Shown: one piece after another, positions 34,788 through 41,431 of the stretch | How positions within the stretch are numbered: position 1 is the stretch's first letter | Layout of the letters: every line of letters starts with the position of its first letter | NCBI GenBank assembly: GCA_035384965.1 | Contig: DAOOJE010000034.1 | Location: 1 to 41,431, forward strand | DNA from: JAAYVZ01 sp035384965 | GTDB lineage: Bacteria; Acidobacteriota; Thermoanaerobaculia; Thermoanaerobaculales; Thermoanaerobaculaceae | Direction of reading: 5' to 3' | Length of the DNA: 41,431 nt | Position numbers and translations under genes: made by a program | Notes under the pieces: model-generated | Told to the model about the DNA's origin: nothing | Database searches by the model: none | Seen by the model: the letters and a program-made list of their open reading frames with translations, nothing else

Positions 34788-35642
34788 ATGAGAGTGAAGT
34801 CGTTGATGCTGGGCGCGCTGGTGGCGGCGATGGCGGCGACGGCGATGGCAGGGGACGTGATCCTGCCGACGTTCGCCTGGAACATCCCTGGCAAGGGCGG
34901 CAACAACTGGAGCTCGGAGGTTTACCTCACCAACCCCGGACCGCAGGCGATCCAGGTCACCCTGGCCGGCGTGTTCATCGGCAGGATCAAGGAGTCTCAC
35001 CCATGCCTGCCGCCCTCGCCGGTCGTCGTCGAGGTGCCGGCGTACAGCACGCACGGCTGGGTGGCGGCGCGCCTCGCCATGGACCTGGGCTGTCCGGACT
35101 ACGTGCTGGCCGGCCTGCTGCTGAGGTCCGAGGGCCTCTTCGTCGTCAACAGCCGCATGATCAACACGCGGGCGGTGCCGAGCCCCGAGGCGCTCAACCT
35201 GCTGCAAGGACTGAGCCAGGAGGTGCCCGGCATCCCCGTGGAGGCGCTGCTGCAGAAGGGCGAGGTCTACATGGTGCCGGGGCTCGGGTGGGAGCCGGTG
35301 CCGTGCGGGCCGGTGCAGTTCGAGAACTACCTTCAGATCGTCAACCCCAACGACGAGGAGGCCACCCTCACGATCGGCGGCGACGCGCTGTTGCAGTCGG
35401 GCGGGTTCGAGATCGACGGGAGGCCGGTGGCCGGCCCGCATCAGGTCAAGCTCGGGGCGCGGTCCTGGCTGCAGGTGAAGGTCGGTCCGGGCTTCCTCAC
35501 AGGCGCCCCGTGCCGCCCGGCGACGGTCGGGGATGTGTTCGTCTCGGCGTCGGCGCCGGTGGCGCTGTACGGTTCGGTGGTCGACCGCAAGACTCAGGAT
35601 CCGCGCACGATGATGCCGGTCAAGGTCATTGCGGGCCCCTGA
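34788..35642 (+). CDS. Small secreted protein built from the two-lobed module
   Basis: 284 residues. The ATG at 34788 has GGGAGG (34777-34782) 5 bases upstream; a signal peptide ends at ATAMAG. Almost the whole mature protein looks like a stand-alone, divergent form of the two-lobed module: NNWSSEVYLTNPGPQ in lobe one, VVNSRMINT at its end, FENYLQIVNPNDEEATL opening lobe two, and LYGSVVDRKTQDPRTMMPV at the C-terminus. Four or five cysteines may form disulphides. No catalytic motif is seen. A secreted structural or binding role is inferred. Confidence 0.72.
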   Translation: MRVKSLMLGALVAAMAATAMAGDVILPTFAWNIPGKGGNNWSSEVYLTNPGPQAIQVTLAGVFIGRIKESHPCLPPSPVVVEVPAYSTHGWVAARLAMDLGCPDYVLAGLLLRSEGLFVVNSRMINTRAVPSPEALNLLQGLSQEVPGIPVEALLQKGEVYMVPGLGWEPVPCGPVQFENYLQIVNPNDEEATLTIGGDALLQSGGFEIDGRPVAGPHQVKLGARSWLQVKVGPGFLTGAPCRPATVGDVFVSASAPVALYGSVVDRKTQDPRTMMPVKVIAGP

Positions 35643-35665
35643 CGGGGGGACTCGAGTCAGTGGGC

Positions 35666-35690
35666 GGCGGGGTGCTTGACCCACCCCGCC
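35666..35690. promoter_or_regulatory. Inverted repeat enclosing the -35 box of the next gene
   Basis: GGCGGGGTG (35666-35674) and CACCCCGCC (35682-35690) are perfectly complementary, with the loop and arm edge covering TTGACC (35676-35681), the -35 of the following promoter. It could be an operator, or act in RNA as a T-less terminator for the upstream gene. Confidence 0.4.
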
Positions 35691-35704
35691 GGTGGGAGTA
35701 CAAA
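35676..35704 (+). promoter_or_regulatory. Promoter with leaderless start
   Basis: TTGACC (35676-35681), a 17-base spacer and TACAAA (35699-35704) are followed after 7 bases by the ATG at 35712. The message should start at or next to the initiation codon. Confidence 0.55.
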
Positions 35705-35711
35705 ACACCGG

Positions 35712-36392
35712 ATGCCGTGGCCCGAGCGGCGCTCGCGACGCAGCACCCTCTGCACCCTGCTGGTGGCCTCCGTGCTGGTGTGCGCGGGCAAACCGGCACC
35801 CGCCGACGCCGGGCGGCGCTGGGGTGAGGTGCTGTCCCCGGCCGGTGGCGAGACTCTGCGGGCCGGCCAGTGGGTGATCGTCAGATGGTCCGCGCTGCCG
35901 GCCGAGGTGGAGGAGTTCGAGCTCCTGCTCTCGATCGACGACGGCGCGAGCTTCGCGCTCCGTCTCACAGAACAGCTCGACCCTTCGCTCGGCTCGTACT
36001 GGTGGCTGGTCCCCAACCTGCCGTCGCGGCGCGCCCGGCTCCAGCTCCGGGTCGGCATCGGCCACCGTGAGATCGAGGGCCCCCTCGGCGGCGCGTTCGA
36101 GATCGTCGCCGACCTGTCACGCCCCGTCACGGCCGCGCACTGGCGGGACGGGGAGCTGTGGGCCACCGAGCGGCCTCAACCACCGTCGCCTTTCCAGCCC
36201 CTCGACACCTCGCTGGGGCTGCCGCAGCTGCAGTCAGGCAAGGAGCTGGCTGCATTCTTCACGGAGAATCGGGGGGCGTGCCTGCCGGACTGGTCCGACC
36301 GGACGGCTGGTCTTGACCTCTCCTTCCTCTGTCCGTCCGGCGGGAGACCGGCGTACGACCGCCGTCCCCGTGAGCTGCCGCTGCGGAGATAA
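35712..36392 (+). CDS. Secreted protein with Ig-like (Kre9/KNH-type) domain
   Basis: 226 residues. A basic N-terminus and hydrophobic stretch (CTLLVASVLVCAG) form a signal peptide. Residues about 35-135 look like a small beta-sandwich of the Kre9/KNH N-terminal type: VLSPAGGETLRAGQWVIVRW, FELLLSIDDGASFALRL and LGSYWWLVPNLPSRRARLQL. The remaining 90 residues are Pro/Ser-rich and unassigned. The family is loosely linked to cell-wall or matrix proteins; no enzyme motif is visible. It lies between another secreted gene and a TonB-dependent receptor on the same strand. Confidence 0.68.
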   Translation: MPWPERRSRRSTLCTLLVASVLVCAGKPAPADAGRRWGEVLSPAGGETLRAGQWVIVRWSALPAEVEEFELLLSIDDGASFALRLTEQLDPSLGSYWWLVPNLPSRRARLQLRVGIGHREIEGPLGGAFEIVADLSRPVTAAHWRDGELWATERPQPPSPFQPLDTSLGLPQLQSGKELAAFFTENRGACLPDWSDRTAGLDLSFLCPSGGRPAYDRRPRELPLRR

Positions 36393-36555
36393 GCCGATCT
36401 CCTGCGACTGAGTGGACACGTGGCGCGCCGGCCGGCGCCCTTCGCCAGGGGCCCGGCCGGCGTCCAGGCGCGTCGTGTGGGGGGCCCGGCCGCTCGGGAT
36501 CGGTCGAGCTGCCGGGGTAGACCGCTCGGCGCACGACTTGGAAAGGGAGATCCGC

Positions 36556-38736
36556 ATGAGAAAGGTACTGTTGTGTGCCGTGCTGTGCCTGGCGGCTGGC
36601 GCGGCGGTGGGATACGCCCTCGAAGGCCGTCTCGTGGACGCGAGCGGGCGGCCGATGGTGGGGGCGAGGATCCAGATGATGGGAACGCGGGGGTGGATGG
36701 TGGTGGGGAGCGACGGGAGCTTCCGGCTGGAGCCTCCGCCGGCGCCACCGTTCGAGCTGCTGGTGACGCGCGCGGATGGCGTGGCGATGCGCCCGATCCG
36801 CGTCGAGACGGTACCCGCGGACGGCGTGCTGGAAATCAGGGTGGAGGCCGCGCGCGAGGAGTCGGTCACGGTCATGGGCGAGGTGCCGGATCTCGAGTTG
36901 CCGCCGGCGGCCGCGCTCACGCTGGTGGGGCGGGGGGACCTCGACCAACGCAACCCAGTGCAGCTTTTCGAGGTGCTCGAAGGCACGCCGGGGGCGGGCA
37001 AGAACGGCGACGGCCTGGCGGCCGTGCCGTCGTTGCGGGGGCTGGCGGCGGGGCGGACGCTGCTCCTCGTCGACGAGGGGCGCGTCACGGCCGAGCGGCG
37101 GGCCGGTCCGTCGGCCACGTTCCTGGACCCCGCCAGCGTCGACGAGGTCGAGATCGTGCGCGGACCCGGCTCGGTGGCCTACGGCTCGGACGCGTTCGGA
37201 GGGATCATCCGGGCACGCACCCGCCTGGCGGCGCCGGGGGAAGAGCCCAGTCTGCGCTACTCGCTGGGATTCGGCACGGTGGACGATCTGCGCAGCGCCA
37301 GCGTCGACGCCGCAACGGGGTTCGCCGGCGGCGGGCTCACGGTGGGCGGCTCGTACCGCGAACTCGCCGACTACGAAAGCCCGCGCGGCAAGATTGTCGA
37401 CTCCGGAGGAAAGGTGTGGAGCGGCCGCGTCGGGTATCAACGGCAGATCGGCCAGGGGCTGCTGCGCGTGCTGTGGCGCTCGGACCTCGGCCGCGATATC
37501 GGCAAGCCGGGGAGCGACTCGAACGTCACCCGCAACACGTACCCCGAGGACTCGTCGCATCGACTGTCGATCGCCTTCGAGACGCCGGGTCCGGGCGCAT
37601 GGTCGCGGCTTGCCGTGGCCGCCAGCTGGGTGGAGTACGACCTCGTGACCCGCAAGGACACCCTGCCCACCGCCACGAAGGCGCGACAAGTTGCCGACGC
37701 GGATGTCTTCGCCCACGACTACGGCGTGCGCCTGGAGGCCGAGCGGCCGCTCGGCCCGGCCCGGCTGGTGCTCGGGCTCGACCTCTCCGGGAGGTACGGG
37801 CTGCACGCGGTGAACGACTTCCACGACTACGACCTGGCCGGCGAGATCACCAAGAGGACGCACGAGGTCGCGATCGACAGCGCGCGGCGCGACGACTACG
37901 CGGCGTTCGCCGGCCTGTCGGGGAAGGCCGGAATCGTCGATCTTTCCGGCGGCCTGCGTTTCGACCGGGTCGAAAGCCGCAACCGGGGTGGGTACTTCGG
38001 CAACGACAGCCGTTCCGCGAGCGCGTTCTCGGGGTTCGCGGCAGCCGCCGTGCCGCTCGGCTCGTCGTTCTCGATCACCGGGCAGGTCGCCCGCGGGTTC
38101 CGCGAGCCGCTGCTGTCGGATCGCTACTACCGCGGGATCTCGGGGCGCGGGTTCATCACCGGCAACCCCGCCCTCGAAGCCGAGACCTCGAAGCAGGCCG
38201 ACCTGGCGCTGCGCTGGAGCGGCGAGGAGGTGCAGCTCGCCGCCTTCGGTTACCTGTACCGCATCGAGGACCTCATCGAGCGCTACAAGAGCGGCGGCAA
38301 CTACTTCTTCCGCAACCGCGGCGAGGCCGAGGTGAAGGGCGTCGAGCTCGAGGGCTCGCTGCGGCTTGGCAGGACGCTGCTGGTCCAGCTCGCGGTGCAA
38401 AGCCAGCGCGGCGAGACGCGCGCCGACGGGGCGCCGATCGACGGCATTCCGGCCGAAGGCGCCATACTCACGCTGCGGCGTGCCCCGGGGCAGCGGTGGT
38501 GGTGGCTGGCGCGAGTGGCGGCGTACCGGCGCGACGACCGCGAGGGTCCCACCGAGCGCGAGGTTCCCGGCTACACCGTCTTCGACGCCGGGCTCGGATA
38601 CCGCCTCTCGGAGCTGCTCGAGATCCAGCTGCTCGGCCGCAACCTCCTCGACCGAGAATACTTCGGCTCGGCCGACGAGAAGACCGTGCTGGCCCCTGGC
38701 CGCGGCGTGCAGCTTTCGCTGCGCGGACGGCTCTAG
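36556..38736 (+). CDS. TonB-dependent outer-membrane receptor
   Basis: 726 residues, full length for a BtuB/FepA-size receptor. The ATG at 36556 has GGGAGA (36545-36550) 5 bases upstream; a signal peptide ends near AAVGYA. Residues about 22-105 form a carboxypeptidase-regulatory-like domain (LEGRLVDASGRPMVGARIQ). The plug domain follows at about 110-225 (VTVMGEVPDLE as a possible TonB box region, GDGLAAVPSLRGLAAGRTLL, SVDEVEIVRGPGSVAYGSDA, FGGIIRARTR). The rest is beta-barrel, ending with the typical aromatic region and C-terminal strand (LLGRNLLDREYFGSADE, GVQLSLRGRL). No ABC importer, binding protein or TonB gene is nearby, so the substrate is unknown. A strong terminator follows. Confidence 0.9.
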   Translation: MRKVLLCAVLCLAAGAAVGYALEGRLVDASGRPMVGARIQMMGTRGWMVVGSDGSFRLEPPPAPPFELLVTRADGVAMRPIRVETVPADGVLEIRVEAAREESVTVMGEVPDLELPPAAALTLVGRGDLDQRNPVQLFEVLEGTPGAGKNGDGLAAVPSLRGLAAGRTLLLVDEGRVTAERRAGPSATFLDPASVDEVEIVRGPGSVAYGSDAFGGIIRARTRLAAPGEEPSLRYSLGFGTVDDLRSASVDAATGFAGGGLTVGGSYRELADYESPRGKIVDSGGKVWSGRVGYQRQIGQGLLRVLWRSDLGRDIGKPGSDSNVTRNTYPEDSSHRLSIAFETPGPGAWSRLAVAASWVEYDLVTRKDTLPTATKARQVADADVFAHDYGVRLEAERPLGPARLVLGLDLSGRYGLHAVNDFHDYDLAGEITKRTHEVAIDSARRDDYAAFAGLSGKAGIVDLSGGLRFDRVESRNRGGYFGNDSRSASAFSGFAAAAVPLGSSFSITGQVARGFREPLLSDRYYRGISGRGFITGNPALEAETSKQADLALRWSGEEVQLAAFGYLYRIEDLIERYKSGGNYFFRNRGEAEVKGVELEGSLRLGRTLLVQLAVQSQRGETRADGAPIDGIPAEGAILTLRRAPGQRWWWLARVAAYRRDDREGPTEREVPGYTVFDAGLGYRLSELLEIQLLGRNLLDREYFGSADEKTVLAPGRGVQLSLRGRL

Positions 38737-38756
38737 CTCGCGCTTTTTTCAACCGT

Positions 38757-38790
38757 GCCCCCGTTCCTTCCTGGGACGGGGGCTTATCTT
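38757..38790 (+). terminator. Rho-independent terminator of the receptor gene
   Basis: GCCCCCGTTCC (38757-38767) pairs with GGGACGGGGGC (38773-38783) across a 5-base loop, with one G-T pair in 11. The T-rich TTATCTT (38784-38790) follows. It starts 21 bases after the receptor stop. Confidence 0.75.
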
Positions 38791-38842
38791 GCGAGCCGGG
38801 CGCGGAAAGCTGCCGGCCCCGCGTGGCCGGGCCGTGTCGGCG

Positions 38843-38851
38843 TGCCATAAT
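38843..38851 (+). promoter_or_regulatory. Extended -10 promoter of the subtilisin-like protease gene
   Basis: TGC followed by CATAAT (38846-38851) matches an extended -10 element, 35 bases before the protease ATG. No clear -35 is present, as is common for extended -10 promoters. Confidence 0.4.
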
Positions 38852-38879
38852 CCCGCCGCGACCCCGGTGTCGCGGCGGG
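38852..38879 (+). promoter_or_regulatory. 11-bp perfect hairpin overlapping the ribosome site
   Basis: CCCGCCGCGAC (38852-38862) and GTCGCGGCGGG (38869-38879) are perfectly complementary with a 6-base loop. The last three bases of the right arm are the first three of the GGGAGG ribosome site (38877-38882). The repeat lies between the -10 and the start codon, so it could be an operator or, if wholly transcribed, a translational brake. Confidence 0.45.
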
Positions 38880-38886
38880 AGGCCGG

Positions 38887-41431
38887 ATGAACAAGCGATC
38901 GGTGTGCGTGGTGCTCGGCGTGGTGATGGTGCTGGGTGGCGTCCGGACGGCGGCTTCGCAGCCGTCGGCAGTTGAGGAGGCGTGGAGGAGCAAGGTCGAT
39001 CCGTGGGTGCTTTCGACGATGGAGGCCGGCGCGACCGAGTTCCTCGTTGTCCTCGCCGAACAGGCCGACGTGCGGGAGGCGGCGGACCTGCCCACCAAGG
39101 AAGAAAAGGGCGCCTGGGTCGTCGAGCGGCTGCAGGAGGTGGCGCGGCGCACCCAGCCGCCGCTCCTCGCCGAGCTATCCCGGCTGGGGGTGCCTCACCG
39201 GCCGTTCTGGATCGCCAACATGATCTGGGTACACGGCGACGCCGCGGCGCTGCGGGCCATGGCGGCGCGCGACGATGTGGCGCGCGTCAGCGCCAACCCG
39301 AAAGTGCCCCTGCAGCGCATCGAGCCCCGGCCGGAGGAGCGGCCCGAGGTTCCCGAGGCGGTGGAGTGGAACATCACCAAGACCGGGGCGCCGAGCGCCT
39401 GGGCGCTGGGGTTCAAGGGCACGGGCGTGGTGGTGGCGGGCCAGGACACCGGCTACCAGTGGGACCACCCGGCGCTCAAGGGCAAGTACCGGGGCTGGAG
39501 CGGCGCCTCGGCGGATCACAACTACAACTGGCACGACGCCATCCACTCGGGGGGCGGCGTCTGCGGCGCCAACTCGCCTGCGCCGTGCGACGACGACGCC
39601 CACGGCACCCACACCATGGGCACGATGGTGGGCGACGACGGCGTCGGCAACCAGATCGGCATGGCGCCGCAGGCAAGGTGGATCGGCTGTCGCAACATGG
39701 ACCAGGGCAACGGGACGCCGGCGACGTACGCCGAGTGCTTCCAGTGGTTCATGGCTCCGACCAACCTCGCGGGCCAGAACCCCGACCCGGCCAAGGCTCC
39801 GCACGTCATCAACAACTCGTGGGGGTGCCCGCCGAGCGAGGGCTGCACCGACCCCAACGTGCTCAAGACGGTGGTCGAGAACACGCGTGCGGCCGGGATC
39901 GTGGTCGTGGTCTCGGCCGGCAACTCCGGGTCGAGCTGCGGCACGGTGAGCGACCCGGCGGCGATCTACGACGCCGCCTTTTCCGTCGGCGCCACGACCT
40001 CCACCGATGCGATCGCGAGCTACTCGAGTCGCGGGCCGGTGACGGTCGACGGCTCGAACCGGCTCAAGCCCGACGTCTCGGCCCCCGGCTCGGGCATCCG
40101 CTCGAGCGTCCCCGGAGGCGGGTACGAGGGTGGGTGGAGCGGCACCTCCATGGCGGGGCCGCACGTTGCCGGCCACGTGGCGTTGCTCCTCTCCGCCATG
40201 CCGAGCTGGAAGGGGCAGGTGGACCTCGTCGAAAACCGCATCGCCCAGACCGCGCTGGGGCTCACCTCGTCCCAGACCTGCGGCGGCGTGCCCGGCAGCG
40301 AGATCCCCAACAACACCTTCGGCCACGGCCGGATCGACGTCCTGGCTTCGATCAGCATGGCCGATCTCGGCATTGCCGTCCTCGACACCCCCGACCCGGT
40401 CGGGGTCGGGCAGACGCTCACCTACCGGTTGTTTCCGAGCAATGCGGGCCCGGTGACGGCGACCGGCGTCACCGTCACCCTCAACCTCCCGGCCTCGGTG
40501 ACGTTCGCCTCGGCCTCGACCGGCTGCACCCACAGCTCGGGCGTGGTGACGTGCGACTTCGGCTCGATCGTCAGGGGCACCTTCCCCGAAAAGACCGTGT
40601 CGGTCACCACCACGGCCACCGGCACCCTCAACGCCTCGGCCGTCGTGACGGGGACGTTGTACGACTACAACGCCGGCAACAACCAGACGTTCGCCGTCAC
40701 TTCGTGCGGGGACGGCGCCGACCTCTCGCTCGTCAAGTCGGAGCCGTACGACCCGGCGCTGCAGGGCGCTCCCTTCACCTATGCGCTCACCGCCACCAAC
40801 CACGGGCCGGCGCCCGTGACCGGGCTGACGATCGTCGACACGCTGCCGGCCAGCGCTGCGTTCTCGACCGCCTCGCCCGGCTGCGCGCACGGTTCGGGGG
40901 TCGTCACCTGCGCCCTCGGGGCGCTTGCCGGCGGCGCCTCCACCACCGTCTCGATCACGGTCACGCCGACCTCCTCGGCCACGATGACGAACTCGGCCGT
41001 CGCCTCGAGCGAGCTGGCCGATCCGGTGCCGGGCAACAACCAGGCGAGCGTCGAGACCGCTGTCGTGCCGGCCGTCGCGCAGGGCATCGCGGTCGACACC
41101 CACGGCGGCGGCACGTATGCGCCGTGGACCAGCTCCGACCAGAACGGCGTGCTCGAGCCCGGTGAGTCGGTCCTCGCGATTCCCTCGTGGAAGAACCCGA
41201 GCGGAGGCCCGGCTAACCTGACGGGCGCCGCCTCCAGCTTCGCGGGGCCGGCAGGGGCCGTCTACGAGCTGGTGGACGGCGCCGCCGACTACGGGGCCCT
41301 CCCCGCCGGCGCAACGGTCGACTGCTGGGCCGCCGGCGGCGACTGCTTCGAGATCGCGGTGAGCGCCCCGCCGATCCGCCCGGCCGCGCACTGGGACGCC
41401 ACCTTTGTCGAGACGCTCTCGACGGGCGTCG
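38887..41431 (+). CDS. Secreted subtilisin-like (S8) serine protease with DUF11-type repeats, 3' end missing
   Basis: At least 848 residues, open to the window edge. The ATG at 38887 follows GGGAGG by 4 bases; a signal peptide ends near RTAASQ. Residues about 30-150 look like an inhibitor-type propeptide. The S8 catalytic domain has Asp187 in VVAGQDTGYQWDHPAL, His239 in DDDAHGTHTMGTMVG, the oxyanion Asn in VINNSWG and Ser421 in WSGTSMAGPHVAGHVALL. It resembles bacillopeptidase F-like subtilases. After it come two DUF11-type beta repeats, each about 115 residues (starting ADLGIAVLDTPDPV near 492 and ADLSLVKSEPYDPA near 612), each with a GC-H-SGVVTC motif. A further beta region (near 730 onward, DTHGGGTYAPWTSSDQNGVL) runs off the edge. 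It is probably an extracellular or surface protease. Confidence 0.92.
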   Translation, partial: MNKRSVCVVLGVVMVLGGVRTAASQPSAVEEAWRSKVDPWVLSTMEAGATEFLVVLAEQADVREAADLPTKEEKGAWVVERLQEVARRTQPPLLAELSRLGVPHRPFWIANMIWVHGDAAALRAMAARDDVARVSANPKVPLQRIEPRPEERPEVPEAVEWNITKTGAPSAWALGFKGTGVVVAGQDTGYQWDHPALKGKYRGWSGASADHNYNWHDAIHSGGGVCGANSPAPCDDDAHGTHTMGTMVGDDGVGNQIGMAPQARWIGCRNMDQGNGTPATYAECFQWFMAPTNLAGQNPDPAKAPHVINNSWGCPPSEGCTDPNVLKTVVENTRAAGIVVVVSAGNSGSSCGTVSDPAAIYDAAFSVGATTSTDAIASYSSRGPVTVDGSNRLKPDVSAPGSGIRSSVPGGGYEGGWSGTSMAGPHVAGHVALLLSAMPSWKGQVDLVENRIAQTALGLTSSQTCGGVPGSEIPNNTFGHGRIDVLASISMADLGIAVLDTPDPVGVGQTLTYRLFPSNAGPVTATGVTVTLNLPASVTFASASTGCTHSSGVVTCDFGSIVRGTFPEKTVSVTTTATGTLNASAVVTGTLYDYNAGNNQTFAVTSCGDGADLSLVKSEPYDPALQGAPFTYALTATNHGPAPVTGLTIVDTLPASAAFSTASPGCAHGSGVVTCALGALAGGASTTVSITVTPTSSATMTNSAVASSELADPVPGNNQASVETAVVPAVAQGIAVDTHGGGTYAPWTSSDQNGVLEPGESVLAIPSWKNPSGGPANLTGAASSFAGPAGAVYELVDGAADYGALPAGATVDCWAAGGDCFEIAVSAPPIRPAAHWDATFVETLSTGV

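Noticed and set aside
36393..36555. Possible cobalamin riboswitch ahead of the TonB-dependent receptor
   Set aside because: The 163-base leader lacks the conserved B12-box pattern and is short for that class; the GC-rich hairpins there look nonspecific.

Overview
This is a GC-rich (about 70%) chromosomal window with densely packed protein genes. It holds many secreted proteins with recurring beta-rich modules, Oar-like and other TonB-dependent receptors, a bacterial mevalonate gene set and an EfpL-type EF-P. Together these suggest an Acidobacteriota-like Gram-negative (perhaps Thermoanaerobaculia), but no rRNA or other definitive taxonomic marker is present. I saw no tRNA, rRNA, CRISPR array, transposase or integrase.

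Layout. (1) 1-1208, minus: the N-terminal part of an Oar-like TonB-dependent receptor, stopped 36 bases from the window edge. (2) 1591-6353, plus: a GT-C membrane glycosyltransferase, then a lipoprotein joining a phytase-like esterase domain to an endonuclease/phosphatase domain. (3) 6498-8309, minus: RecQ helicase. (4) 8348-9730, minus: a secreted LamG protein. (5) 9848-17086, plus: EfpL-like factor, diphosphomevalonate decarboxylase, phosphomevalonate kinase, a single-chain HMG-CoA reductase/mevalonate kinase fusion, IPP isomerase and an RlmD-type rRNA methyltransferase. This block covers HMG-CoA to IPP/DMAPP; HMG-CoA synthase and thiolase are not in the window. (6) 17140-24764, minus: four secreted proteins (an unknown one, an SGNH-like/PKD protein, an Fn3-like protein and a tail-fibre-like glycine-rich protein). 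(7) 24997-27145, plus, divergent from block 6: two membrane-tethered AraC-type regulators, the first with a periplasmic CBM9-like sensor domain. (8) 27280-33152, minus: TolC-like protein, HlyD-like adaptor, two ABC-2 permeases, a cytosolic EF-hand protein and a ferritin-like protein, with no ABC ATPase visible. (9) 33303-34514, minus: an MFS transporter. (10) 34788-38736, plus: two small secreted proteins and a complete TonB-dependent receptor ending at a clear terminator. (11) 38887 to the edge, plus: a secreted subtilisin-like protease with DUF11-type repeats.

Most notable: the HMG-CoA reductase/mevalonate kinase fusion; the CBM9-TM-AraC one-component regulator beside a bank of secreted proteins; and a two-lobed secreted module of about 230 residues. 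That module is C-terminal in three proteins; related forms are N-terminal in a fourth and make up nearly all of a fifth. Several genes without a Shine-Dalgarno sequence have a TAnnnT -10-like hexamer 6-10 bases before the start codon, which suggests leaderless mRNAs. All functions are read from motifs and family resemblance; no searches were run.
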